From: Dolichospermum sp. UHCC 0259
Lineage (GTDB): Bacteria; Cyanobacteriota; Cyanobacteriia; Cyanobacteriales; Nostocaceae
Assembly (NCBI RefSeq): GCF_009711935.1
Contig: NZ_VIKX01000227.1
Location: forward strand, 1-64,000
Length of the DNA: 64,000 nt
Direction: 5' to 3'
Part shown: in pieces, positions 27,565-36,490 of the stretch
How the letters are laid out: the number at the start of each line of letters is the position of its first letter
How positions within the stretch are numbered: the stretch's first letter is position 1
Notes under the pieces: generated by a model
The model's database searches: none
What the model was told of the DNA's origin: nothing
Seen by the model: only the letters and a program-made list of their open reading frames with translations
Made by a program: the position numbers and the translations under genes

Positions 27565-28872
27565 ATGGAAGAGAAGCTGAAAATCTTAGTTGTAGACGAT
27601 GATCAGACTGATAGCTCAATAGTAAGTCTAGCTCTGACCCAAACAGGTATTAGCATGGAAATTGATGAAGTCAAAGATGGGAATCATGCCTTGTTTGCCC
27701 TCATCAATGATCACTATGATTGCGTATTTCTTGACTATTACTTGCCAAATCAAGATAGTTTCACATTAATCCATAAATTCCAATCTTCAGGGATTAAAGT
27801 TCCATTAGTCATCCTCATGGATTCAGGAAGTGAAGAAATAGCTAGAGAGTTGATAAAATTAGGTGCTAGTGAGTATTTTATTAAGTCTAGATTATCACCA
27901 GAAACCATAGCTCAAATTTTACGCAGTGCCATTCGTATCCATCATGCTGAAGTACGGCTAGATTTAGCAAATCAACAGCTTAAAGAATGTCGTGAACAGC
28001 TAGTTCTACAGCAAAAAGAATTAACGGCACAACAGCAACATATTAAACAACAAAACTTTAAAATTTTAGCAATATCTAGCTTAAAATCACTATTTTTAGC
28101 CACCATATCCCACGAACTAAGAACTCCCATGAATGCAATTATTGGGTTTTCACAAATTCTATTAAGTCCCAAATTTGGTCAGTTGACAAATCAACAACTA
28201 GACATGGTAGAGAAAATTTTCAATAATGGCAAAAATTTACTGATCAAAATTAATGAACTTCTGGATTTTTCTCAACTAGAATCTGGAAAATTAGAACTAA
28301 AGCCAGAAATATTGGATTTATCAAAAGTTGTGAGTAATGCGGTTACAAAAATTCGTCCCTTAGCTGAAGCCAAAAATTTATCTTTGCTAGTTAAAATAGA
28401 CCTAGAAAATACATTAGTATTTAATGATGCAGTTAGATTACAGCAAATTGTCATCAATTTACTTTCCAATGCTGTAAAATTTACGGAGTCTGGGACTATT
28501 TGGGTAGAAATCCGAGAAACAACTCAAAATCAAGTTATAATAACCGTGAAAGATACAGGAATTGGTATTGCTTCGCAAGATGTTCAAAATATTTTTGCAG
28601 CCTTTCACCAAATTGATCAGGGTATTGGCCGTAAATATTCGGGTACGGGGTTGGGTTTAGCTATTATTGATTCATTGGTAGACATCATGGGAGGAAAAAT
28701 AGATATCGAAAGTCAGTTAGGGGTAGGTTCAATATTTAAAATAAAATTACCACGAAAAATAAATTTAGCACCGGATTTAGGTAATGTGGTTTTTAGTCCT
28801 CATCAAAATCCTTTTCATTCCGTATATTTTCCTCATAAAGCCTCCATTAATTATCCTCATTTAAAATTGTAG
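27565..28872 (+). CDS. Receiver-histidine kinase hybrid (REC-coiled coil-HisKA-HATPase)
   Basis: A 435-residue cytoplasmic protein. A receiver occupies residues 5-122 with phospho-acceptor D57; a glutamine-rich coiled coil follows (about 133-170), then HisKA with ISHELRTPMNAIIGFSQI (phospho-histidine 183), and a HATPase domain with NLLSNAVKFT, DTGIGI and GTGLGLAI. Having the receiver first suggests that another kinase feeds into this one. No sensory domain is fused. The next gene has the same REC-kinase plan and starts 18 bp downstream, so the two form a tandem pair in one transcript. Confidence 0.92.
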   Translation: MEEKLKILVVDDDQTDSSIVSLALTQTGISMEIDEVKDGNHALFALINDHYDCVFLDYYLPNQDSFTLIHKFQSSGIKVPLVILMDSGSEEIARELIKLGASEYFIKSRLSPETIAQILRSAIRIHHAEVRLDLANQQLKECREQLVLQQKELTAQQQHIKQQNFKILAISSLKSLFLATISHELRTPMNAIIGFSQILLSPKFGQLTNQQLDMVEKIFNNGKNLLIKINELLDFSQLESGKLELKPEILDLSKVVSNAVTKIRPLAEAKNLSLLVKIDLENTLVFNDAVRLQQIVINLLSNAVKFTESGTIWVEIRETTQNQVIITVKDTGIGIASQDVQNIFAAFHQIDQGIGRKYSGTGLGLAIIDSLVDIMGGKIDIESQLGVGSIFKIKLPRKINLAPDLGNVVFSPHQNPFHSVYFPHKASINYPHLKL

Positions 28873-28890
28873 ATTACCAAGAACTTAAAT

Positions 28891-30012
28891 ATGTCTAATT
28901 TGAAAAAAGCTAGAATTTTGTCCGTTGATGATGTCCCAGATAATCTGACTTTATTGCGAACAATCTTACAAATTGAAGGCTACGAAATTGATGCGGCGAT
29001 GGATGGTAAAATGGCTCTAGAAAAAGTCAGACAATCACCACCAGATTTGATTATCTTAGATGTGATGATGCCAGGAATAAGTGGTTATGAAGTTACAGAA
29101 CAGATTCGGAATAATTCAGAAATGAACTATATTCCGATTCTACTATTAACAGCCCATCCTGAATCCAGCGTAGTTGCAGGTTTAGATATTGGTGCTGATG
29201 ATTTTCTGCGTAAACCCTTTGAGATCGAAGAATTATTAGCCAGAGTGCGATCGCTCTTAAGATTAAAGCACAGTATTGACGAACAACGAAAAATGACCCT
29301 ACAGCGAGAAGACTTTGTTTCTCGTCTTACCCATGATTTACGTACTCCCCTAGTAGCTGCTAATCGAGTGCTGAATTTATTTCTGCAAGAAGTATTTGGA
29401 CAAATTCCTTCAGAAATGAAACAACCCATTAGTATCATGATTCGCAGCAATCAAAATCTCCTGGCAATGGTGAATACATTACTAGAAGTTTACCGCTTTG
29501 AAGCTGGACAAAAAAATCTCTACTTTGAATCATGCAACTTAATCACAATTGCTACTGAAGTCATAAGTGAATTAAATTTCTTAGCACTGGAGAAAAACTT
29601 AACCGTAAAATTAGATACCCATGAATTAACTTCAACAGATAGTAATGGAGGCATAGTTAAAGGCGATCGCCTAGAATTAAGACGAGTATTTCATAACTTA
29701 ATTGATAATGCCATCAAATTCACAGATACAGGCAGTGTAGAAATCCGCATTTTTGAAACATTATCCCCAGCTAATCATTGCAGCCGTACAATCATCATCG
29801 AAGTTCAAGACACAGGTTATGGCATCGCACCAGAAGATCAAGAAACTATTTTTGAGCGTTTTCGTCAAGGTAAAAACAAAAGATCAGGTAGCGGTTTAGG
29901 ACTACATCTTTCCAGCCGCATTATTGAAGCACACGGAGGTAAAATAGAACTTTCCTCAGCAATCGGTAAAGGCAGCACATTCACAGTCAAACTACCTAAA
30001 ATCACCGAATGA
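28891..30012 (+). CDS. Receiver-histidine kinase hybrid, second of tandem pair
   Basis: A 373-residue cytoplasmic protein. The receiver covers residues 8-125 with D57 in LIILDVMMPG; HisKA follows with LTHDLRTPLVAANRVL (phospho-histidine 148), then HATPase with NLIDNAIKFTD, DTGYGI and GSGLGLHLSS. The receiver is canonical and linked to the kinase core by a short helix. It is probably co-transcribed with the upstream hybrid kinase. Its stop codon abuts the stop region of the convergent receiver gene with no gap (30012/30013). Confidence 0.92.
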   Translation: MSNLKKARILSVDDVPDNLTLLRTILQIEGYEIDAAMDGKMALEKVRQSPPDLIILDVMMPGISGYEVTEQIRNNSEMNYIPILLLTAHPESSVVAGLDIGADDFLRKPFEIEELLARVRSLLRLKHSIDEQRKMTLQREDFVSRLTHDLRTPLVAANRVLNLFLQEVFGQIPSEMKQPISIMIRSNQNLLAMVNTLLEVYRFEAGQKNLYFESCNLITIATEVISELNFLALEKNLTVKLDTHELTSTDSNGGIVKGDRLELRRVFHNLIDNAIKFTDTGSVEIRIFETLSPANHCSRTIIIEVQDTGYGIAPEDQETIFERFRQGKNKRSGSGLGLHLSSRIIEAHGGKIELSSAIGKGSTFTVKLPKITE

Positions 30013-30525
30013 TTATGAATGAATCCGTTGCACTTCTAAAACCGAGCATAGCTCAAATTTCCTACCTAGAAACCGATGGATAATTGCTGCTAATTCCTCA
30101 ATCATATAAGGTTTAACGATGTAATCATCAAAACCAGCTTCAAGCATCCGTTTATTATATTCACCATCAGTTAAAACCGTCATAGCCACCACAGGAATAT
30201 GACAAGTTAATGAATCTTGCTTAAGATATCGAATAAAATCTAGTCCATTCATCCCAGGTAAAAAAATATTCAATAAAATTAAATCAGGTTGATGTTCTTT
30301 AGCCATAAATACTGTTGTTGAACTTTCTTTTTGACAAATAGACTGACAACCAAGTAACTCAAGAGTATAACTCATCAGCAGTAAACTATCATCATGATTT
30401 TCTACCACTAAAATCAAAGGCTGTTGATGTTGTTGCCGTTTCTCATCACTCATGAATGAATGCGCTAGATACATCTCGTCTCCAGAGTCGTTAATAGGGA
30501 GTAGTCGTCTTTTTAGGCTAGGCAT
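30013..30525 (-). CDS. Single-domain receiver with altered active site
   Basis: A 170-residue protein containing one receiver domain (residues about 37-155) and a short N-terminal extension. Two of the three key positions are changed: the phospho-acceptor aspartate is replaced by N86 in LILLNIFLPG, and the acidic pair reads E42-N43. The conserved lysine in YIVKPY is kept. It should therefore not be phosphorylated normally and may act as a pseudo-receiver binding a partner protein. It is convergent with the tandem kinases and touches them. A later ATG (residue 18 or 25) could be the real start. Confidence 0.8.
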   Translation of the reverse strand: MPSLKRRLLPINDSGDEMYLAHSFMSDEKRQQHQQPLILVVENHDDSLLLMSYTLELLGCQSICQKESSTTVFMAKEHQPDLILLNIFLPGMNGLDFIRYLKQDSLTCHIPVVAMTVLTDGEYNKRMLEAGFDDYIVKPYMIEELAAIIHRFLGRKFELCSVLEVQRIHS

Positions 30526-30962
30526 AATAGACTTACTCGCAAATTCTCATTGGTTATTTATCTCAACCAATGTCAACAGCAAATAAAAATCCAGCCTTAA
30601 TACCTTTAGCAGATATATTTTGATTATATGCAAAATCGTCAATAAAATTATTTAGAAAAATCAATAAATTCATCACCCCCACTTCTCAAAAGAAATGGAG
30701 GTTATTGTTGTTTTGATTACAAGTATTCGGACTAATCACTACTATAACAGTATGCACTCTTTGTGAGATACAGTCAGTAAATTGCAAAGCCTGTAAAGGC
30801 GGGATTTCCACACCCTTCATTGTATTGTATCCGAACGATAACCGCCATAACAAAATATTAGACTTGGGATAGAAAAATCAAAACCCCAAATCTAATCAAG
30901 TCAAAACCACCTAATTTGAACCACTCAATAAATCCAAAATAGAGGCATAAATTAATTTTGGT

Positions 30963-31115
30963 CTATGTTAAATTAACCTTGAAAACCTTATGTTGTTCCG
31001 ATTGCATTTTTGGCAGATTGAGATAAAGAATACCATCTTGATAATTTGCCACAAATTGAGTATTTTGTACCTTAGCAGGTAAAGGAATCAGCCTTGGAAA
31101 TTTACCATAGTAAAA
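30963..31115 (-). pseudogene. 3-prime fragment of a small heat-shock protein (Hsp20/alpha-crystallin) gene
   Basis: Minus-strand translation gives 50 residues before a TAG stop, with YGKFPRLIPLPAKVQ, YQDGILYLNLPK and the terminal KVFKVNLT. These are the last beta strands of the alpha-crystallin domain, with GILYLNLPK being the family hallmark. An in-frame TAA lies just before the fragment, and the first two thirds of the gene are missing. The reading frame within the fragment is intact, so the truncation is probably recent. Not a short-ORF artefact: the residue pattern is specific to Hsp20. Confidence 0.75.
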
Positions 31116-31338
31116 TTAATTATTGATGTCAGTCTTCCCACTTCAAAAAGCCGAAAATCCGGTTTTAGCTGACTGCTGATAGCTGAATGCTTACATACTA
31201 AGTAACTCACAACTGAAACTACAACACTTCCCGGTGTTATGAAGTACAAGAACCCCAAACCAACCACTTAAACCGCTGTATCTCGATCATGATTGCTCAA
31301 TCAGCCAAATAATCAGTACAATAGTTGACACAACTTAT

Positions 31339-31367
31339 TTTCATGTAATATAGTATATTACATGAAA
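31339..31367. promoter_or_regulatory. Perfect 29-bp palindrome directly before the AAA+ gene
   Basis: Arms TTTCATGTAATATA and TATATTACATGAAA are perfect over 14 bp around a central G. It ends 3 bp before the ATG at 31371. It could be an operator for a dimeric repressor or an RNA hairpin covering the ribosome site. Confidence 0.7.
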
Positions 31368-31370
31368 TAG

Positions 31371-32627
31371 ATGTCACAAAAAAATTGTGCATCATTGCCT
31401 GTTTCCGCAGAGAATAATTTGACTATGGATTTTGACTATTTCCGAACCAACGAAAGTAATAACACCAATAAGAACTTTCAACACCTGTTATCTAGCGGTT
31501 GGCGGCCATTTCACAGAGATTTTGATTGGGAATACTTCGGTAAAATTCTATTCCATGATACTCAAGAATTAACCCAGAAAAGTATTAATTTAGCCAGTTA
31601 TTATGCTGATGCTTTAGCGAGAAAAGAATATGCTTGGTGGGCAAATATTTTAAATTTAGCTTCAGATTATACTCGTGGTGAATTCCAAAAATATTGGAAT
31701 TATATTACACCAGATATGCTCACCCCAGAACATCGCCATAAAGACTTTTTAACAACCGAAACACCCCTAGTCCAATTTGTCAGCCGCAACAGTATTCCTA
31801 TTGATTACGTCCTGAATCTTCTCCAAGAAATCACCGTTTTACGAGTTTTAAAACTATTAGAACGCCCTGATATTATCACCCAATATTACTCAGAGAGAGA
31901 CTTTTATTTCCCCGTTGAAAAATTTGTGAACTGGGAAAGATTAGATGTGGTTAATACAGTTTATGCCTACTGGTCAGAACATGATATTTGGTTACAAATT
32001 GAAGCTTATGAAAGAGGCAGAAGAAATTATACTTTAATGGCAAAAAATATGCAGCCATTAATTAATAAAGCCACCTATGATCTAGCAGTCATGCTGAGTG
32101 GATATCAAAGTCGTGTTGGGAAAGTTCATAGTCAGTACCCATTACCAACATTTCCCCAAGATATTCAAGATTTTACCGACATAGTTCAACAAACAATTTT
32201 AGATCAAAATCAATTAGCCGTTGTAGTACATGGCGCACCAGGTACAGGGAAAACAGCATGGACACAAGGTGTTGCCAAAGAAATTCTTGTCCCTTTAGGA
32301 TATGTAATTTTCATTTTAGATCATGATGCCATCACTAACTTTGTGCCGCCAACATATTTAGAAAAGATTTGTATTATCATCAACGAAGCTGATAATTTAG
32401 CTCAAGATCGAGCTTCAGAGGTAGCACAATATAACAACAAAACCGAGCATATTTTAGCCTTATTAGATGGGACATTATACCAAAGCGTAATTGATGAATC
32501 TGGTATTCAAATGCAACAGAAATTAGTAATACTCATGACTTGTAATACTACCGAAAGATTAGATCCAGCCATGTTACGGAAAGGGAGAGTAGACTTAATC
32601 TGTGAGTTTACCAAAAAATTTGTTTAA
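31371..32627 (+). CDS. AAA+ ATPase with unassigned N-terminal domain
   Basis: A 418-residue protein. Residues 1-265 are an N-terminal region I cannot assign, rich in aromatic residues (DFDWEYFGKILFHD, EYAWWANILNLASDY). Residues about 270-415 are an AAA+ module: Walker A GAPGTGKT at 288-295, Walker B-like IIINEAD with N338-E339 instead of D-E, sensor 1 LMTCNTT near residue 386, and a LDPAMLRKGRVD arginine-finger region near residue 398. It could be a remodelling chaperone of the Bcs1/activase type; substrate unknown. The ATG at 31371 lies next to the palindrome without a Shine-Dalgarno sequence; ATG 31425 (residue 19) is a fair alternative. Confidence 0.78.
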   Translation: MSQKNCASLPVSAENNLTMDFDYFRTNESNNTNKNFQHLLSSGWRPFHRDFDWEYFGKILFHDTQELTQKSINLASYYADALARKEYAWWANILNLASDYTRGEFQKYWNYITPDMLTPEHRHKDFLTTETPLVQFVSRNSIPIDYVLNLLQEITVLRVLKLLERPDIITQYYSERDFYFPVEKFVNWERLDVVNTVYAYWSEHDIWLQIEAYERGRRNYTLMAKNMQPLINKATYDLAVMLSGYQSRVGKVHSQYPLPTFPQDIQDFTDIVQQTILDQNQLAVVVHGAPGTGKTAWTQGVAKEILVPLGYVIFILDHDAITNFVPPTYLEKICIIINEADNLAQDRASEVAQYNNKTEHILALLDGTLYQSVIDESGIQMQQKLVILMTCNTTERLDPAMLRKGRVDLICEFTKKFV

Positions 32628-32639
32628 TAGGCGATATAT

Positions 32640-32659
32640 GGTGCGTTTTTTCACGCATC
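32640..32659. repeat. Short hairpin repeat GGTGCGT/ACGCATC
   Basis: A 7-bp stem with a T-rich loop just past the AAA+ stop codon. It resembles the ends of the GTAGGGTGCGTCAGA element at 43650-43714 and may be a relic or a weak terminator. Confidence 0.45.
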
Positions 32660-32691
32660 ATTAAATATCTCTTGTCTAATTTTTAGTAATC

Positions 32692-33117
32692 ATGAAATTA
32701 ACATCCCCTTTAAAAATTACCAAAGGTGCAATTATTAGATTAAATTGTTTATTTTTAGCCATGTTAGTTTTTAGCATTTGGTTAAAACAATCTGGAGGAA
32801 TGGAAAATAGTCAATTACTAGAAACTCTTTATCGTCAAGGAAATTATATAGAATCGGGATTATGGGGACTATTTGCTATTGGGTTTTTAGTTTATAGCTA
32901 TAAAAGTCATACATTAGTTGCAAAAAGAAAAAATCAAATTGTAGCCTTTATTTTTCTTGTTTTTGGAATTTCTGATATTATCGAAGTACAAACTGGCGCA
33001 TGGTGGAAACCTTGGTGGTTATTTTTATGGAAAGCTAGTTGTGTTATTGGTTTTATGATTTGTTTTTGGGACTTTTGGCAAAATAATATTCAACAAAATC
33101 AAGAAGAAAATGAATAA
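32692..33117 (+). CDS. Small membrane protein of unknown function
   Basis: A 141-residue protein with about four hydrophobic segments (near residues 15-35, 50-68, 83-100 and 108-126), the second half rich in tryptophan (TGAWWKPWWLFLWKASC). I do not recognise a family. It overlaps the following permease gene by 8 bp, so the two are translationally coupled, and the small protein may be an accessory factor for the permease. That functional link is inference. Confidence 0.65.
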   Translation: MKLTSPLKITKGAIIRLNCLFLAMLVFSIWLKQSGGMENSQLLETLYRQGNYIESGLWGLFAIGFLVYSYKSHTLVAKRKNQIVAFIFLVFGISDIIEVQTGAWWKPWWLFLWKASCVIGFMICFWDFWQNNIQQNQEENE

Positions 33118-34420
33118 GCAAAAACAACTAGCGCAACAACCAGTAACGCGGTTATTTTCTCATCTGAAATTTGATAATCATAAATTTCAACATCAACCCG
33201 GTAGTGTTTTGGGAAATACAGCTTTAATTGTCGGAACTACCATTGGTGCAGGGATTATTGGATTACCTGCTGTAACTTTACCATCTGGGATTATACCATC
33301 CACAATCCTACTGATTACTGTATGGCTGTATACTTTAATTTCCGGTTTATTAATTGCCGAATTGACTTTAAACGTAATGAGATTTGAAGGTATTTCTCAT
33401 ATAGGTTTATTAGCAATCATAGCCAAGATTCTCGGTAAACCAGGAGCGAGAATTGCCGGAATTGCCTATGTATTTAACCATTATGCCCTGTTAGTGGCAT
33501 ATATGACTGAAGGTGGCAAAATTTTAACAACCACAGTTGATAAAGTTTGGGAATTAGAACATATTTCACCTCAGTGGGTAGGAACAGTCAGTTTTTTTCT
33601 CGTTTTTGGTAGCCTCATGTATTGGGGTAAAGATAGATTAGTGGAAAAAATAAATGGCATATTTATTATTATTTTATTAATTACTTTTTTTGGTTTATTA
33701 ATATTAGGAGGAATGCAATTCCAAAACTCTCAACTTCTAGTACAAAATTGGCAATCTATCGGTAATGCTATTGCTATTATATATGTAGCAATGTTCTTTC
33801 ACAGCATCATTCCATTGGTTGTAACTCAACTCGAAGGAGACATTCCTAAAATTCGACAATCTATGATTATTGGTTCAGTAATTCCCTTATTCATGTTTTT
33901 AGCTTGGAATGCGGTTATTTTAGGCTGCATGACTCCAGATATTTTATCCCATAATGTCGCAAATGAGAGCGTATTTGATCCACTGCAAATTCTGCGAACC
34001 GGTCAATCAGGAGAATGGTTTGCTGTCTTATTATCAATTTTTTCTGAATTTGCAATTGTCACATCATTTATAGGTATTACCTATGGTTTAGCAGATTTTT
34101 TTCAAGATATTTCCATCATTACCAAAAGTGAAATTTCCCGTTTACCGCTCTATTCCTTAGTGTTGCTTCCACCTCTGAGTTTAGGAACATTTAATCCTAC
34201 TATCTTTTTCCAGGCTTTAGAATACACAGGAGCATTTAGTGTTTCTATTCTCGGAGGAATTATGCCAGCATTAATGAGTTGGAAACAAAGTCAAACACCA
34301 GAATTTGCTAGTGGTAACTATCAAACCCTAGTTCCTGGGGGAAAAATAACATTAATATTTATTATGGTTGGGGCATTATTTTTAATATGTAGACAAATTT
34401 TGGTAATATATCAATTTTAA
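33110..34420 (+). CDS. Aromatic amino acid type permease (HAAAP/TyrP-like)
   Basis: A 436-residue membrane protein with about eleven helices. The first helix holds GTTIGAGIIGLPAVTLPSG near residue 42, the glycine-rich substrate and ion site of this group of the APC superfamily, related to E. coli TyrP, TnaB and Mtr and to plant and cyanobacterial tyrosine-permease homologues. LGNTALIVG before it is also typical. A hydrophilic N-terminus of about 35 residues precedes helix 1. Substrate could be tyrosine, tryptophan or another amino acid. The start overlaps the upstream small membrane protein gene by 8 bp. Confidence 0.85.
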   Translation: MNKQKQLAQQPVTRLFSHLKFDNHKFQHQPGSVLGNTALIVGTTIGAGIIGLPAVTLPSGIIPSTILLITVWLYTLISGLLIAELTLNVMRFEGISHIGLLAIIAKILGKPGARIAGIAYVFNHYALLVAYMTEGGKILTTTVDKVWELEHISPQWVGTVSFFLVFGSLMYWGKDRLVEKINGIFIIILLITFFGLLILGGMQFQNSQLLVQNWQSIGNAIAIIYVAMFFHSIIPLVVTQLEGDIPKIRQSMIIGSVIPLFMFLAWNAVILGCMTPDILSHNVANESVFDPLQILRTGQSGEWFAVLLSIFSEFAIVTSFIGITYGLADFFQDISIITKSEISRLPLYSLVLLPPLSLGTFNPTIFFQALEYTGAFSVSILGGIMPALMSWKQSQTPEFASGNYQTLVPGGKITLIFIMVGALFLICRQILVIYQF

Positions 34421-34444
34421 CAATTGTGAATAAAACCTCCCTTG

Positions 34445-34475
34445 TCGGGTAATGACAAGAGAGGATTTGGAGCTA
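34445..34475 (+). terminator. Hairpin after the permease gene
   Basis: CTTGTC/GACAAG with flanking CCTCC/GAGAGG partial pairing and loop GGGTAAT, 20-50 bp past the permease stop. It lacks a T-run, so termination is uncertain. Confidence 0.35.
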
Positions 34476-34552
34476 AAGTCCGGTAGGGTAATCGGGCTAT
34501 TTAATATTTAATATTTATTCTGGTTTAATCCAGTCCCCCCTAAGATATATAA

Positions 34553-34688
34553 ATTGATGATTATCATTTAAAATTGGTATCATTTACGAATTTGCCTAAA
34601 AAAATTCCTTGTTTGCTTGTATTGATGATTATCATTTAAAATTGGTATCATTTACGAATTTGCCTAAAAAAATTCCTTGTTTGCTTGT
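34553..34688. repeat. Perfect 68-bp tandem duplication with Fur-core-like palindrome
   Basis: Copy 1 (34553-34620) and copy 2 (34621-34688) are identical. Each carries ATGATTATCAT (34557-34567 and 34625-34635), the 11-bp centre of the classical Fur box. The pair lies 56 bp before the antiporter ATG. Binding by Fur, Zur or another FUR family protein is a guess from sequence only. Confidence 0.8.
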
Positions 34689-34743
34689 ATCGTAATTAGG
34701 TCAAAAAAAGGTAAAAATAAAGAAATTGTTATTCAGATAACCA

Positions 34744-36156
34744 ATGCCGTTTATCAGTGCAACCGTTCCCATATTAGCCACAGCCACAGAAACCACAGAC
34801 AGTTCTATGGTATTAGCCGCTGTGCTACTGAGTTTAGTCGTAATTTACTTTGCCAGCAAAGTTGGTGGAGAATTATGTAACAAAGTGGGCTTACCATCAG
34901 TTTTAGGTGAACTTCTCGGTGGTGTAGTTATCGGTGTCTCTGTACTCCATCTGTTAGTATTTCCAGAAGGTGGTACAGACGCTTCTAATTCCTTAATCAT
35001 GACTTTCTTGCAACTCACCGCTGGGTTGACTCCAGAAGCCACACCCCAGGTATTTGCAGCGCAGTCCGAGGTGGTTTCAGTTTTATCAGAATTGGGTGTA
35101 ATTATCCTCCTGTTTGAAATTGGCTTAGAATCCAACCTCAAAGACCTCATGGCTGTTGGTGTTCAAGCCTTCGTGGTGGCTACAGTTGGGGTAATAGTCC
35201 CCTTTGCAGCGGGTACAGTGGGATTAATGACCATATTTGGGATTAGTGCTATTCCCGCGATTTTCGCCGGTGCAGCTTTGACAGCAACCAGTATTGGAAT
35301 TACGTCCAAAGTGCTTTCCGAATTAGGACAGTTGAACTCCAAAGAAGGGCAAATTATTCTCGGTGCAGCGGTTATTGATGATGTTTTGGGAATTATCGTC
35401 CTGGCGGTAGTTGCCAGTTTAGCCAAAGATGGTGTAGTGGATGTTGGTAACGTCATTTATCTAATCATTAGTGCGAGCGCTTTTCTAATTGGGGCGATAG
35501 TTTTTGGTAATGTCTTTAATAAAGCATTTGTAGCGATCGCAGATCAACTTAAAACCAGAGGTGAATTAGTCATCCCCGCCTTCATTTTTGCCATAATCAT
35601 GGCTTACCTCGCCTCAGCCATCCATTTAGAAGCCATTCTTGGAGCTTTTGCCGCCGGGTTAGTTCTCGAAGAAACCGACAAACGCAAAGAACTTCAAAAG
35701 CAAGTTATCCCTATAGCTGATATGTTAGTTCCCGTTTTCTTCGTCACAGTCGGTGCAAAAACTGATTTAGGAGTTTTAAACCCAGCCCTTCCCACCAATC
35801 GAGAAGCCTTAATCATGGCAACTTTCCTGATAACAGTCGCTATCATCGGTAAAGTAGTGACAGGCTTAACAGTATTTGGTCAACCGGGCATTAACCGCTT
35901 GGCTATTGGTGTGGGGATGATTCCCAGAGGTGAAGTCGGCTTAGTATTTGCTGGTGTCGGTGCAGCTAGTGGCGTTCTTTCCAAACCATTAGGAGCAGCA
36001 ATTATTATGATGGTTATTATTACCACATTCATCGCTCCTCCCCTGTTGAGATTTGTATTTCCAGAATCAAATACCGCCACAAATTTAGACAACAACTCTG
36101 GCACAACATTAGCAGTAGAAACACCACAATCTGTCATTACCACAAAAGACGATTAG
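34744..36156 (+). CDS. Na+/H+ (cation:proton) antiporter, CPA2 family
   Basis: A 470-residue membrane protein with about twelve to thirteen helices of the Kef/NapA/NhaS3 group. Recognisable segments are LPSVLGELLGGVVIG near residue 51, LLFEIGLESNLKDL near residue 121, GAALTATSIGITSKVL near residue 175, AAVIDDVLGIIVL near residue 207 with the D-D pair that carries the ion, and MIPRGEVGLVFAGVG near residue 391. It is probably a Na+/H+ or K+/H+ exchanger of the plasma or thylakoid membrane, as shown for NhaS3. A 68-bp duplicated sequence precedes it, which may set its expression. ATG 34807 (residue 22) is an alternative start. Confidence 0.92.
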   Translation: MPFISATVPILATATETTDSSMVLAAVLLSLVVIYFASKVGGELCNKVGLPSVLGELLGGVVIGVSVLHLLVFPEGGTDASNSLIMTFLQLTAGLTPEATPQVFAAQSEVVSVLSELGVIILLFEIGLESNLKDLMAVGVQAFVVATVGVIVPFAAGTVGLMTIFGISAIPAIFAGAALTATSIGITSKVLSELGQLNSKEGQIILGAAVIDDVLGIIVLAVVASLAKDGVVDVGNVIYLIISASAFLIGAIVFGNVFNKAFVAIADQLKTRGELVIPAFIFAIIMAYLASAIHLEAILGAFAAGLVLEETDKRKELQKQVIPIADMLVPVFFVTVGAKTDLGVLNPALPTNREALIMATFLITVAIIGKVVTGLTVFGQPGINRLAIGVGMIPRGEVGLVFAGVGAASGVLSKPLGAAIIMMVIITTFIAPPLLRFVFPESNTATNLDNNSGTTLAVETPQSVITTKDD

Positions 36157-36256
36157 TAATTTGAATGTCACCACAAATTCTTTTGTAAATCTCATATAAG
36201 ATAACAGAAGATAGTTGAAAATTTTCTCTGCTGTGGTTTCTACAGTTACTATACAA

Positions 36257-36290
36257 GGAGGTTGGAAGAAACTTTTCTCTTCCAATCTCC
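36257..36290 (+). terminator. Long hairpin after the antiporter gene
   Basis: GGAG-G-TTGGAAGA and TCTTCCAA-T-CTCC form a 13-bp stem with one mismatch and a loop of about eight nt. It lies 100 bp past the antiporter stop and has no T-run, so it may be a processing or termination hairpin. Confidence 0.45.
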
Positions 36291-36490
36291 GTCTCCTGTA
36301 ATCCTGAAACTCTCTAATTTTTAAAATGGTTATTATTTCTACCTTTAATTAAATTTACTTTTGGGTTTCTTTTGGTTTTATAAAACTTTCCGTGTTTCCC
36401 ATTCTATTCGCCTTGATAATGTTTTGTATTCCTACTTTTTTTCAGGACGGTTTTTACAGATTGAAGATGTTTTTAGTAATTATGGAGAAT

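Larger units (their letters stand above)
30526..31370. other. Intergenic region with Hsp20 relic and a palindrome
   Basis: 845 bp with no intact gene. It contains the 3-prime remnant of an hsp20 gene (30963-31115, minus) and, at the end, a perfect 29-bp palindrome immediately before the AAA+ gene. The remainder shows nothing recognisable. Confidence 0.7.

Noticed and set aside
34677-34880. 67-codon frame overlapping the antiporter start
   Set aside because: It runs in another frame across the start of a well-supported gene and has no recognisable features.
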